From: Isoetes taiwanensis
Lineage: Eukaryota; Streptophyta; Lycopodiopsida; Isoetales; Isoetaceae
NCBI GenBank assembly: GCA_021234155.1
Contig: JAJEKV010000017.1
Span: 985,467-1,049,466 of the forward strand
Reading direction: 5' to 3'
Length of the DNA stretch: 64,000 bases
Shown: positions 45,116 through 56,965 of the stretch, piece after piece
Position numbering within the stretch: the first letter of the stretch is position 1
Layout: each line of letters opens with the position of its first letter
Made by a program: the position numbers and the translations under genes
The notes under the pieces: generated by a model
Databases searched by the model: none
Seen by the model: the letters and a program-made list of their open reading frames with translations, nothing else
Told to the model about the DNA's origin: nothing

Positions 45116-46360
45116 GGAATAATAGTATCAACATTTCTAATTTACATCTATTGTAAACTTGTAATGATCTTAGATGCTCCAGAATCTATGCTTTTCTAAT
45201 CTTTTAACTTTCTTCGAAATGCCAAATCACATCAGACTCATTCTGATTGTATCTTTGCCCCTCTTGATATTTTCATCTATGTCTTAACTTTATGACAGCT
45301 ACATCTACATCTACATGTCTAAATTTCGGAACTACATTTACATGCTAATTTTCAACTGTAGGAGAAGCTGCAGCTCCCCTACCAAATCCGAATCTATGTT
45401 TTCTAGTCTTTTAACTTTACTCTAAATAATAATAAGGTTAGAGTTAATTCTAGTTGTATCCTTGAATATTTTAAACTAATGCATATCTTGACTAAATTAA
45501 ATAGTGCAGGAGATACCAAATATGAGTTACAATTCCAAACAAGTCTATATAAAATGTGAACAACTTTGTCTATGGTTATAAAGAATGGAGTTATATGGTT
45601 TTAAGAAAATGATGAACTATTCAACTATATCAAAGTAAAAAAAAAAAAATGATAACTATATCAAAATAATATGAATGCAATGCAACCAAAAAAGTGCAAG
45701 TCAAAGCTATTGTAAGTACAATACGTACGGAATTTAAAGTTTCCACTACTAGACTTGACTTTTGATCATATTTGAACCTGTGACCTCAGCTCAGTTTAAG
45801 GTCCTACCACTAGACTAGGCTCCGACGAGCACGAAGTTTGAACCTAGGACAAACATTTTATCCAAACAATTATCTTTTTTTTGAGAATAAGAATTAGTTG
45901 TGTATGATAGTTCATTTATAAATTCCATTTGATTCGGGATCCAACATTCTAATGACAACCTAGGATAGTAAAGCCAGTATGAATTCAGACAAAACATGTT
46001 GAACACATAATGGAGGAGAAACATTGATGAGTCGGAGGTGAGTTGACAAATTCTTAGAGAGAGAAAGGTGAGCATAATATAAAACTTGAGAAACGTGTGC
46101 AATCTGGTTTCCATTGGATACCACGGATTCCGCATCCGATGAACTAGCACGTCAGAGTAAGGAGGAATGTGCCTTGGATGTGCATAGTTGACCTGACAGT
46201 TGTTGTGATGAAACTGTGAAATGGTGGAGTTTCTTATTCGAATGGGGACAAGTTAAGGGAACATGTTCCCAAGGTTCGAAGTTAAATAGATTAAATGGGT
46301 CATGGGACATTTTTTGAGATAAAAACTGCTTTGGGAAAGAATAAATTAGCCAACGAGAGG
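45116..46360. other. Intergenic upstream of UER1, with a tRNA-like SINE head
   Basis: Mostly AT-rich non-coding. At about 45770-45835 on the minus strand box A-like TAGTCTAGTGG and box B-like AGGTTCAAAT are spaced as in tRNA-derived SINEs. No SINE tail was identified. Confidence 0.5.
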
Positions 46361-46364
46361 CGAA

Positions 46365-46471
46365 TTTAAATAGGGTTGCATGTCCACTGGCGCACACGTG
46401 TCCTATGTTCCAACGTCCTATGCCACGTCACCCTAGAATTTGTAACCTTGTCCTACGTGTCATCCACGTCA
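46365..46471 (+). promoter_or_regulatory. UER1 promoter: TATA-like box and ACGT-core cluster
   Basis: TTTAAATAGG at 46365-46374 is the best TATA candidate, about 340 bp before the ATG. Just downstream are a G-box CACGTG (46395-46400), CCACGTCA (46423-46430), TACGTGTC (46454-46461) and CCACGTCA (46464-46471). ACGT cores bind plant bZIP and bHLH factors. If the TATA call is right they lie in the 5' leader; an upstream or TATA-less start is the alternative. Confidence 0.55.
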
Positions 46472-46714
46472 GCGCCAAGAACGAACTACTTGACTTTGGA
46501 GTATTCTTTGCTAAAACGCTCGATCCAGAAGAGAAGCAGCACTGCTGGAACAATCCTCTCTTTTCATCCTCCAAATCCTTCCGAAGCATTCTTCTGCTTC
46601 TCCGGCAGTGCAAATCGCCCTCTTCTGCTTCAAAAATCGAGCATCTGAAGCTCAGATCCGGAGCACTTTGCACCCCAGATCTGAAATCTCTTTCCAAATC
46701 CAGAATTCTGCAAA

Positions 46715-47793
46715 ATGGTGGCTATAGAGAATGGAGATGGCAAGAAAGATCTCAAGTTTCTGATCTATGGCCGGACTGGATGGATTGGAGGTCTTCTTGG
46801 AGGCCTCTGCGCGAAACAGGGCATCAGTTTTGAGTATGGAAAGGGGCGGCTTGAAAATAGGGCACAGTTGGAGGCAGACATTGCAGCGGTAAAGCCTACG
46901 CATGTGTTCAATGCCGCCGGAGTTACAGGCCGCCCTAACGTGGATTGGTGCGAGACTCACAAGGTAGAAACTATTCGTGCTAATGTCGTAGGTACCCTAA
47001 CTCTGGCAGATTTATGCCGGGAGCATAAGATTCTGCTTATCAATTATGCGACCGGCTGCATTTTTGAATATGATGCTGCTCATCCTCTTGGCTCCGGCAA
47101 GGGATTCAAAGAAGAAGACACCCCTAACTTCGTCGGTTCTTTTTACTCCAAAACTAAAGCCATGGTAAGCTCAGATCTGTGTTCCTAAGCAAATTTCTAA
47201 TTGGGTTTCGATCTGCCATATGTTTTGCATCAAAGCCAATGCTTAAGTTGGATCTGCAAATTTGTATGCATCTTTTATCTTATGAGGGTTTAGTTTTGTA
47301 GATCTTTACATCATGTTTGAATGAGTGTTCTGTTTTATGCATCTTTCAGGTGGAAGAACTGCTGAAGAATTATGAGAATGTGTGTACTCTTCGGGTTAGG
47401 ATGCCTATTTCAGGAGATCTGACCAATCCAAGGAATTTCATAACCAAGATTGCTAGGTATGAGAAGGTTGTAGACATTCCAAATTCCATGACAATTCTAG
47501 ATGAACTACTACCAATTTCTGTAGAGATGGCAAAGAGAAATCTGACAGGAATATGGAATTTTACAAATCCTGGGGTTGTAAGCCACAACGAGATCCTGCA
47601 GATGTATAAGGATTACATTGATCCTAGCTTCACATGGAAAAATTTTACTCTGGAAGAACAAGCCAAGGTTATTGTGGCACCTCGAAGCAACAATGAGCTC
47701 GATGCTTCCAAATTAAGCTCTGAATTCCCTGAAATGTTAGGAATCAAAGAGTCCCTCATTAAGTACGTTTTTGAGCCCAACAAGGTGGTCTAG
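46715..47793 (+). CDS. UER1: NDP-rhamnose synthase, 3,5-epimerase/4-reductase (UER1, NRS/ER type), two exons
   Basis: Converts NDP-4-keto-6-deoxyglucose to NDP-beta-L-rhamnose with NADPH in the cytosol, supplying rhamnose for pectin and glycosides. Exon 1 is 46715-47164, intron 47165-47349 (GTAAGC...TTTCAG, phase 0), exon 2 47350-47793, giving 297 residues against about 300 for the family. Residues 18-25 (YGRTGWIG) form the GxxGxxG NADPH loop of an extended short-chain dehydrogenase. Tyr144 and Lys148 in YSKTK are the catalytic YxxxK pair. NFTNPGVVSHNEIL and VAPRSNNELDASKL are strongly conserved family blocks. It aligns with UER1 and with the C-terminal domain of RHM enzymes; no N-terminal dehydratase is attached. 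The start is the first ATG in frame. No disruption seen. Confidence 0.96.
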
Positions 47794-48941
47794 ATCATGG
47801 TCCATTTTTCCTTATTTATCGTGATTCTTCCTTATTGCTATGAATTTATATAAATCATTTTGTGTCTGGATTATTTATCCCAACTTGTTGAATCTACAAG
47901 TATCGTGTTTGGATTGCTTATCCGAACTTTTTGAACATGTTCTAGATGTTGAGCATGTTCTACTTGTTCCAGATGCCATGTGATGTGTGGATCTTTTCAA
48001 GTGCATATTCAATTGTGCTAAATTTTAGTTCGGAAGTGTGGTCCTCCTATTTTTTGTATATATGTATTTTTGTGGCAAAGTAGAAAAGAAGAGCATTTTA
48101 AAAGTCCAATAATAATATACTAATCCTATAGGAACATTACCTCACTTTCTTAACCCATAATTTCTTTATCTCATCAAGAATCTTCTCATCAGGTCTCTCT
48201 GGTAATGGATAAGGATAAATTGGTCGGATTTTTGCCACTTGGCATTGCCATAATGGCATTATATCCATTGGGAAATACATGGTCACAACACACATACACA
48301 CATACATGCGTTGTGACTTACTTGCGTTGTGACTTACTGAATTTGTTCTACATGGCAAAGCCCATCTCAAAATTTGAGAAGGATAGACATGGCTTCCAAA
48401 AAACTCACACTCCTCATGCCAAGGAAACTACATTGCTTGGCATCCAAAAAACTCACACTCCTCATGCCAAGGAAACTACATTGCTTGGCATGTGAGCTGG
48501 CATTCATAGTTCAACTTCAGATGCAAAAAAAGTAGTTATTTTGGTGTAACACAACTAAGTTGTCTCTGCCTAGTAGGGTTATAATGTTTAGGTTCGTCTA
48601 CATGGCATCGCTCCTTAGTGTTAGATGGATGAAGTAGTTTGTACTATTAGGAAATTTAATTTATATGGGGTCGTGACGAAGAAGGCATTATAATGTGAGC
48701 AAAATGCATTAAACCTACAAGAAATTTATCGCCAAGGCCGCCGCGAACATTTCTCTTCCCCGACTTACTCTTGTAAACACGGATTTGCATATCTTTAGAA
48801 TGGTGCAAAAAATGTTCTTGGACTTAATATTGAAGAATTTGTGTGGGAGGATTGAGGACATGGGTTTTGCTCGCCAAATAGGCCATTGTAGTTGATGAGA
48901 AATAAACCTAAAGACATTTTCCACCTCATATATGCACACCC
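47794..48941. other. Region downstream of UER1
   Basis: Contains the UER1 3' UTR without one obvious poly(A) signal. A minus-strand frame end at 48137-48250 reads IYPYPLPERPDEKILDEIKK; I do not recognise it, and it may be a gene fragment. Confidence 0.4.
48396..48491. repeat. Two perfect copies of a 48-bp tandem repeat with internal palindrome
   Basis: Units start CCAAAAAACTCACACTCC at 48396 and 48444. Each includes ATGCCAAG...CTTGGCAT, which can form a hairpin. Just before, GCGTTGTGACTTACT is also duplicated. Confidence 0.9.
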
Positions 48942-49506
48942 TGTTAGAAATAAGCAGTGAATAGAACCAATATCATGTAACAATGTTAGGTTTTCTTGAA
49001 TTGATAATCATCTATGTGTAAGAAACACCTCAATCTAATAGCTTAAGATGATTTTACATTCAACTCAACAAAGAACCAATTGTATAACACTAGCCAAGTC
49101 ACTTCTTCAACTTATCATTAACATTGGCAATTATGACCATTGGAAATAATCTTAGCATTACTGTTCATATGAGATCGATGAGGATACTGTAGCTTCAAAC
49201 TTCAAAGAGGTCATTCAATTTCAAATCGATTCATACCTGCTTCACGATTGCTCCTGCTAATTTCCGATGAATCCCCAACCTCTGTATTCCATCTTTATTT
49301 ATCTTTGCAGTCCGACGGTCAAGCCAGACCGTCGATTGGCTCTTCATGTCTTCGTCATACTGAATCGATTCATTTGAACCGAAATTGGCTCCATTGACAG
49401 GTGCTTTAGGTGCTCAAACTTCTTAGGTGCTTTAGGTGCTATCTCAACTTTGTCACCGAATTTCCTTGAATATTTTCCCATCTCAATTATGGCATGAATT
49501 CTAACA
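48942..49506 (-). repeat. LTR (3' LTR in element sense)
   Basis: 565 bp, very similar to 54349-54928. Differences are mainly small indels. Confidence 0.93.
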
Positions 49507-49639
49507 TTCCCCTTTCATGTCATAATTCAGGCATCTCTACAGGTCATAGCAGTTGATAATTTTTGAAGTCTCTTCCAGCTTAATGCCTTGGTCATTATGT
49601 CAGCAAGTTGATCTTCTGATCTTACATACTTTAGTTGAA

Positions 49640-51100
49640 TAAATCCTTTATTCACCATGTCCCCTCGATATAGTGCATCTCCATTTCGATATGTTTGGTC
49701 CTCTCGTGCAACACAAGGTTTTTGTCATTGCAATACAACTTTGATTGTCACAAAATAATTCTGTCTTTGTCTTCTTTGTTTTATTTCCAACTCTTCCAAA
49801 GAACCTTTCCGGCGGGCATACTCGGATTCTCAAGCGGCTTGACAAAGCAATAGATGATTGTTTCTTGCTTCTCCAACTAACTGGTGCTCCTCCTAACATT
49901 ACAATGTATCCCGAGTTGATTTGCGCTCATCTAGATCTCCACACCACCAAGATCATCACTGTAACATTTTAATTTCAGATCCTTCATGAAAAAAACAATT
50001 CCCATGTGTTTTGTGCCTTTCAAAAATCTCAAAACTTTCTTAGTCAGCCGACCAATGCTCATAACCTGGATTATTGTTATATCCGCCAACACATTTACTA
50101 TGAATGCAATGTCGTCTTGTATTGTTGGCAATGAACAATAAGCTACCAAACTGCCTATATGGAATCTTACTCATTTTCTCCTTCTCATCTTCACTGAGGG
50201 CAAAGTTCCTTTGATGCCGGTTTGTTTCCGACCATGATAGGTGCCTTTTGCTGAATTGCATTCTAGCATATTGAACTTCTCAAGACCGAGTCTATGTACT
50301 TTTACCTTTGATTTAGAGATATTGTCATGTTTGTTCTGCCTCTCTTCTTACTTGAATTCCCGTGAACTGTGTCAACTCTCCAAGATCCGGCCATTTGGTA
50401 CCGGTTTTGAGCATCTCCTTGCATTTATTCAAGAAGTTCATATTATTGGATGCCAAGATACTGATCGGTCCACATATACCGCCATTATACAAAATTCTCC
50501 CTCATCCTTTAGTAGATAAACGTTGCCATCATTAGCCAACTTAGTAAAGCTTTGTTCTTTCAAAAATTGTCAATACAAAAATACCATTGTCTTGGAGATT
50601 GCTTCAGCCGTCAGAGACGCCTTTCTTCTTCCAAACTTTGTCTTTCTCAACTTCAAAACCTTGAGCTTGTCTCATGTAAACCTCTTCCTCCAAATCCGCA
50701 TTAAGGAAAGTCAGACAAACATCCATATGGTGTAAATCTAGATTTAAGGCATTTGATATGGCAATTATCATTCTAATGTCACTAACTTAACAACCGGTGA
50801 GTAGGTTTCATCAAAATCTACTCCCCTCTTTTGTGAATAACCTTGAGCAACCGGTCTTTGCTTTGTGCTTTGGGCTGCCATCCATTTTGTTTTCAACTTG
50901 AATACCCATTTGTTTCCTATTGCATTCTTCCCTTTGGCGGGTCTACTAATTCATATGAGGATGTTCTTTCAATGACCTCATTTCCTCCATCATTGCAATT
51001 TTCCATTTGTTCTTTTCCAAGTGAGTTTACTGCCTCCTCAAAAGTCTCTCGAATTCCAGATTCTAACACCATAAATATTTCATCCGTGGTTATCCTCCGT
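49640..51100 (-). pseudogene. Copia RT and RNase H, frameshifted
   Basis: RT traces: ETYSPVVKLVTL near 50790, MAVYVDRSVS near 50475 where the YVDD box is broken after YVD, KIPYRQFGSLLF and VLRFLKGTKHMGIVF. RNase H: LKCYSDDLGGVE, SWRSKKQSSIALSS and ELFCDNQSCIAMTK. Confidence 0.85.
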
Positions 51101-51399
51101 GGTTTTTGCAATCGCTACTTTTACCATTCTCTCTCCTTCCAAATTTCTCTATGTCAATGGCAATTTCTTGTTGCGACCTTTCTCCTTCGGTTTTTCCTCT
51201 TCTTAACTTGATCGCTTTTCTTTTGTCGGTTCATGTTCCCTGTTCTTCTCCCTAACACTTCCATCCTCATTATTATCTTCTTGGTTGTTTTCATTTGCTG
51301 ATTCATGTTCCCCGTTCTTCCCCGCAACCTTTCCATCCTCATTATTATCTTCTTCATCACTTTGTGATCGAATCTTCAAATTCTATCTCATTTTTAGTT

Positions 51400-52420
51400 A
51401 TTGTTTTTCCTTTGTACCGCTTGGGACTCATCATATTGTCGAATTGTGTTTTCCTTCTCCTTTTGAATTCTTTTTTTTCTATGGTGGTCTACAAAACATT
51501 CTCTTGAAATATTACATCTCGCTTACCAACACTTTCCTTTTAAGTGGATCATACATTCTATAACCTTTGGAATGCATGTCATAGCCAACCAAATAGGTTA
51601 TCCTTGACCTCATCATCCAATTTCAAATTCTTAATTCACGGGAATGTGTGTGTATCCCAAACACCCAAACACTTTAAATATTTCATAATGAGGAGTTTTT
51701 CCTCACCAAAATGACTTCTCCTGTATTTTTCCTTCTATGCTTTTTGATGGCGTAACTATTTTGTATAAATACGCTAGCCTTGACCGCCTCCTCCCAAAGA
51801 ATTAGGCAGGGGCTGCATGCTTCAACATAGATCTTGTAGCATTCGGGGAATTGTTTTGTTCTTCCTCTCTGACCACACCATTCTCACTGAAGTTGTATAG
51901 TCACGAAGTAAATTGTCTCTTTATACCCCTGCCTTGACAATATCTAACAAATTTTCCCGACAAGTATTCTCCTCCCCGATCGGATCTTACACATTTGATT
52001 CTTTTCCCAGTTCACACTCTACTGCGCAAACAATTTGAATACTTCAAAAGCTTGGTCTTTGTTCTCGACAATGAGAGTCTTGTTTTTCTCACTGTAATCA
52101 TCAACAAATGTTATGAAGTATCTTTTTTTCCTGTTATTCCTGTCACATTCAATGGACCACAAAGGTCGGTGTGAATTAAACCAAGTATTTCATTTGCTTT
52201 TCCTTTTGCCTTTGAAAAAGGGCAATCCTGAGTGCTTACCCAACATGCAACCCCCTCGCAAACATGATTTTCTATTGCTTTATCGATGACACCAATAGTC
52301 CCCGCTTTATCATAAGTTCAATATTCTTCATATTTGTGTGCCCAAGTCTTTCATGCCACATTGCAATATTTGGAGTTAGAGTCGATTAATACTTTCAACC
52401 GATCGAGCATTTATACCAAA
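51400..52420 (-). pseudogene. Copia integrase, frameshifted
   Basis: Pre-integrase motif MWHERLGHTNMKNIELM near 52340; the core has Asp in TDLCGPLNVTG, Asp in VRSDRGGEY and Glu in the ENGVVREEEQ stretch. So the DDE residues can still be traced although the frame is broken. Confidence 0.8.
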
Positions 52421-52802
52421 CAAGTTGCCAACTCTTCTTCCAAGGAATTTTAATTCATTTCCATCAAAGATTTTACAATGAGTCCTTTCAAAATGACTTT
52501 CAATCCCATATCAACTAATTGAGAAATAGAAATCAAATTTCTCACTAAGCTAGAAACACATAAAATATTTTGTAAGTTCACAATTCTCCCATTCGGATCA
52601 AATAGCTCTAGTATGCCAACATCTTCAATTCTTTGGAGGTCACCATTTCCAACTTGTATATGACCACCTTGACTTCCCCTTTTTTCTTTTTAGGATTTTT
52701 GAACTACATGCAATGGACTTTTCTCGCCCACTATCTAGAATCATAAAATCATCATCATCATCAATTCCAAAGATTAGTAACAAATAAAAACTTTATGTTT
52801 TC

Positions 52803-53340
52803 TTACCTTATCCTCATCATCTTCCGTAATTTCTTCAAGCATAACTTCTTCCTCGCTATGTTTGTTTCTGCATATGAGTCGCTCTCCGATCTTCCTCTAC
52901 CTCTTTCCTTGTGGCGAGAATATCCTCTTGTTCCCCTTTCTTTCCCCTTTGAGAAGTTCTTAGGTGATGTGCAATTGGATGCATAATGTCCTCTTCCTCC
53001 ACAATTGTAGCAATTTATTTCTTTAGTCATCATAGAGGGCGCCTATTTTCAAGTGACCATATTGATTCTGCTTAAAACATGGGCCAAGCTTACCTCTTTT
53101 CTTCTCTTCTTTACCTTTTCCTTTTGCAAATAAAACTTGTGTGGCATCTTCTTCTTCCATTACTTTGTTCTTGCTCTATTTCGTCTTCAACATTCTTTCC
53201 TCGCCTCAATCCTTGTTCTTGCAAGGGTTCTCGATAAACATGGCTATGTTTCCAAGATCTGGTAATGATCTTGAAATGGCCAACACCGCTCTTGTTGAGA
53301 ATAACACACTCCTGCTCCCTCTAAGTCAGCAATGATATTG
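52803..53340 (-). pseudogene. Copia Gag zinc-knuckle region
   Basis: CYNCGGRGHYASNC is a CCHC knuckle, preceded by a basic region (KGKGKEEKKRGKLGP) and followed by an Arg/Gly/Ser-rich tail. Confidence 0.85.
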
Positions 53341-53390
53341 TCAAAGGTTTGAAAAAACTCATTGACATTGTCTTTATCATGAAACCTTAG

Positions 53391-53920
53391 CCATTAGGGA
53401 TTTTTTGAGATCATAAAAGGGCCTTCTAAGAACTGCTGACTAAGCTATATGAACTACCAATCGTAAAAACGGTAATAATCCGGTCGGCCAAAAATATTTA
53501 TAACTAACTCCATTTTTGCACATTTTCTAGTATAAGTGTTGATAGAAAAGTCCAAATGAGCTCTTGTTTGGTGCAATTGATAGATCTCATTGAGATCTTT
53601 CCAACCTTGGAACCCCGTAGGATAGTAAAAAATGGTGAAAACCATATTTTTTGGAGTTTTGACAATCATAAGTGGTTAAAATATGTGCAAAGCACCTAAG
53701 GTTGAAAAGATCTCAACGCGATCTATCTATTGCACTAAACGAGAGCTCATTTGGACTTTTCTATCAATAGTTATACTAGAAAATGTGATCCAGTGAGTTA
53801 GTTATAATTTTCTGACCGACCCGCCGCTCTCGATTTACGATTGGTAGTTCATTTATCTTCATTTGGCTTAGTTGGCATGTTTTGAAGGCCCTTTTTTAAT
53901 CTCAAAAAAACCCTAATGCC
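53391..53920. mobile_element. 530-bp fold-back (long inverted repeat) element
   Basis: The two halves are inverted copies of each other almost end to end. Left reads ATTAGGGATTTTTTGAGAT...ACTACCAATCGTAAA...GTCCAAATGAGCTC; right has the complements in reverse order and ends CCCTAATGCC. Arms are about 250 bp with a short centre. It has no coding capacity and interrupts copia Gag. A MITE or fold-back element is the best description. Confidence 0.88.
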
Positions 53921-54088
53921 TTCTCATTTCATTTTCAAGCACATCGATTTGTGAGGAGGTTTTCTCCTCATAATTAAGGAGCATATAACTCCACATCTCG
54001 CTAGGATGCAATCCTCTTATTTTTAACACAATACTTGAGTTTACCTTACTCATTATAATCCCTTGAGCCTCTCTTAGTTTTGCCACAT

Positions 54089-54331
54089 CTATCGCCCTCC
54101 TCCTTTTGTTGCTTTGGTGCCAGCTTCTGCCTCAGCTCCTTTTACTGAGCTCGAGCTTCCTTCAGCAGCAACCTCAGAGAATCTGCTCTTAGGTTCAACA
54201 ATATCCCATAGCCCTTCTACTTGCAATACATGCTTGATCTTTTCTTTCCAAACTTGGAATCCTGAATCTCCCTTGAAAACATCAATGGCACTCAACAGGC
54301 CTGCACCAAATCTGCTTGCCATTTGTCTCAA
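54089..54331 (-). pseudogene. Copia Gag N-terminus
   Basis: FKGDSGFQVWKEKIKHVLQV and EGLWDIV are the standard start of copia Gag (W-K-x-K-M, L-x-x-x-x-LW). It ends within Ala/Glu/Ser-rich sequence. Confidence 0.85.
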
Positions 54332-54347
54332 CCTAGCTCTGATACCA
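54326..54347 (-). other. Primer-binding site, initiator tRNA-Met type
   Basis: On the minus strand TGGTATCAGAGCTAGG follows the LTR after one base. Confidence 0.92.
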
Positions 54348-54348
54348 C

Positions 54349-54928
54349 TGTTAGAAATAAGCAGTGAATAGAACCAATATCATGTAACAATGTTAGGTTT
54401 TCTTGAATTGATAATCATCTATGTGTAAGAAACACCTCAATCTAATAGCTTAAGATGATTTTACATTCAACTCAACAAAGAACCAATTGTATAACACTAG
54501 CCAAGTCACTTCTTCAACTTATCATTAACATTGGCAATTATGACCATTGGAAATAATCTTAGCATTACTGTTCATATGAGATCGATGAGGATCTTTGTAG
54601 CTTCAAACTTCAAATAGGTCATTCAATTTCAAATCGATTCATACCGCTTCCACGATTGCTCCCTGCTAATTTCGATGAATCCCCAACCTCTCAGATTCCA
54701 TCTTTATTTATCTTTTGCGGTCCGAAACGGTCCAAGCCAGACCGCCGATTGGCTCTTCATGTCTTCGTCATACTGAATCGATTCATTTGAACCGAAATTG
54801 GCTCCATTGACAGGTGCTTTAGGTGCTCAAACTTCTTAGGTGCTTTAGGTGCTTTAGGTGCTATCTCAACTTTGTCACCGAATTTCCTTGAATATTTTCC
54901 CATCTCAATTATGGCATGAATTCTAACA
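54349..54928 (-). repeat. LTR (5' LTR in element sense)
   Basis: 580 bp partner of 48942-49506. Near its right end GGTGCTTTA is present as three units, against fewer in the partner. Confidence 0.93.
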
Positions 54929-56300
54929 CCCCCCTCCTTTGCTTTTAAAAAAAAAAAAAAAAACACATACACAAACCCTTTTTCCCTTTTATATTTGCTC
55001 ACAGTCCTTGGTTCAACTGCGAAGTTTTTTGGTAATAGGGGTCTAATCATATATTTGTAAGTATACCACCATGGTTGTTCATTCACCATCATACCATATA
55101 TAAAGCAAGAACATTTACGTTCTTAAAAAATAGGAACTAATTTTTCTTTGGGTCGAAGCGTGCGACCGCCTTGACACGTCTGGCGCCCATTGCATTTCTA
55201 AATTCAAGAAAAAGAAAAACTTAGGGGATGCCACGTTTTGTTTCTTATCTACTTTGAATGAATCTCCTCCGGTCGCATGCTCGCTCTCCACTTCCTCTCG
55301 CCCCATTCCGTGAGATCAGCTCTCCACAGAATGATCTCGCTACTTGCTATTCTTGGAGGTTCAAGTCTTGGGTTCTTGAGTAAAAGCGTAGGAAATTTTC
55401 TTTTCACTCCTCACTCAAATATAATGCGGTGCAATCAATCCCTTTATGGTGATATGGAGATCTGGACTTGCTCTTGGCTATGGCGGATCCGGAGGGTCGG
55501 CCTCGCCAGATCTGGTTTTAGCGTCTAAGGCGGAGTGTTTTGAGATGGTCAAAACACAGTGCTTCTTTACTAAGTGAACAACAAACACAACATCTATTTT
55601 TTCCTGTTATTTGTCCATCCGAAGATTGGGCTAAATGAATCTCCTCGCCATGGCGATTAGAACAACAGTGACTAAAAATGCCTTTCAACTCCGGTTGAAA
55701 ACATTTGGTTCTGGCTCCATCCAATTCATCTCTAAATCCGCCTCCAAAAGGTCTCGGTCAATTGCCCAATCACCGTGTGGCTCGATAAGCCACATCCAAA
55801 ACGATTCCACCGCATTATAAACTCATAAACGCTCGCAACTTTTTCCCATTATAATAGCAAAAAAAATTGTGGGTATTCGAGTTCGGTTGATCTAGATTTG
55901 TAAGTTCCCATCGCCGCTTACTAAGTAATCAAAAATGTGCGATTTCTTGAGCCAACAAAGTTGAGAATATATAAAAAAGGGATCCGGATAAAAAATGATT
56001 GTGTGATCATAAGAATTGTGTTCAATAATGAAGCAAAGCTGGTTTTGGTTTGTGATTTTTTACACAACGTTAGTCTTTTTTCTATCACGCCCGAACCGGC
56101 ATTGGGGGCTTGACGGATCCAAAGAGTGTGTCTGCGCTCTGAGCTTTTGAAAGGAATAAAAAATGCTGATGTGCTAAAATGGAGTGGCGGCGATCTTTGT
56201 GGAGGAAGATGGAAATATGTAAAATGCATAGGTAACTCCTGTGGTAGCCATAGAGGCAGGTTCCTGTAACCTTCAAGGTACAGGCTCCGTAAATCAATAA
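54929..56300. other. Non-coding stretch
   Basis: A-run at 54945-54963. Several short frames without recognisable domains. Nothing else seen. Confidence 0.45.
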
Positions 56301-56304
56301 CATG

Positions 56305-56965
56305 AAGCATCTAATGTCTCTACAAAATCAGGACAACAAATTCACAGAAGTCTTCCATCTTTAAGTGGTCTTACATGGCTTACGTAAGCATATTACTTTG
56401 AGAGGTAATGTTTGATACCATACCGCATTTCTTTGTTAGTCTTGCTAATCTTACTTCGTTATACCTAGAGAATAACTAGTTGAATGGCACTGGTGGATGG
56501 ACTTTGCCGGATGGCCTTGCCCAATGCTCCCAACTCACCACTTTGTCTCTCACAAACACTAATCTCTATGGCGGAATACCAGACTATCTTGGAAACATGA
56601 CTGACTAGTCTTCAAAAATTGCATCTGGCCTACAATCATCTGCAGGGGGGCATTCCCTCGAGTTTTGCTGGCTCAAGATTGGTAGTTTTTCAGGCCAATA
56701 ATCAGCAAGGGCCATTGCTTAGTGGGTCGATTCATGCAGTGGGAAGCATGCAAAACCTAGAGAAGCTATGGCTTCAAGTAAAACCGTTTTTAGAACTATT
56801 CCTCCGGTTTGGGAAATGTGGCTGGTCTTCAAGACTTAAAGCTCAACGACAATCAATTTGTTGGTACTTTTCCCTAATCACCGACCTCCCTTCTAGCATT
56901 GCAGAACATTTCTGTGGAAGAACAATCACCTTGTGGGTGCAATTCCTGGTTTCGAGCCGGCGGGG
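56305..56965 (+). pseudogene. TMK-type leucine-rich-repeat receptor kinase fragment
   Basis: LRR ectodomain pieces in three frames: FVSLANLTSLYLENN, WTLPDGLAQCSQLTTLSLTN, LYGGIPDYLGNM, LHLAYNHLQGGIPSSFAGS, GSIHAVGSMQNLEKLWL, LKLNDNQFVGTFP and finally AIPGFEPAG. This order matches the first LRR block of plant TMK receptor kinases, which act at the plasma membrane in auxin signalling. Stops at the LENN junction, after NMTD and later, plus the lack of a signal peptide, island, membrane and kinase domains, make it a pseudogene. Confidence 0.85.

Larger units (their letters stand above)
48942..54928 (-). mobile_element. Ty1/copia LTR retrotransposon, minus strand, decayed
   Basis: LTRs at 48942-49506 and 54349-54928, starting TGTTAGAAAT and ending TCTAACA. 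The primer-binding site is at 54326-54347. Flanks CACCC and CCCCC differ at one base and may be the target duplication. Gag, integrase, RT and RNase H follow on the minus strand with many frameshifts. A 530-bp fold-back element is inserted in Gag. Confidence 0.93.
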
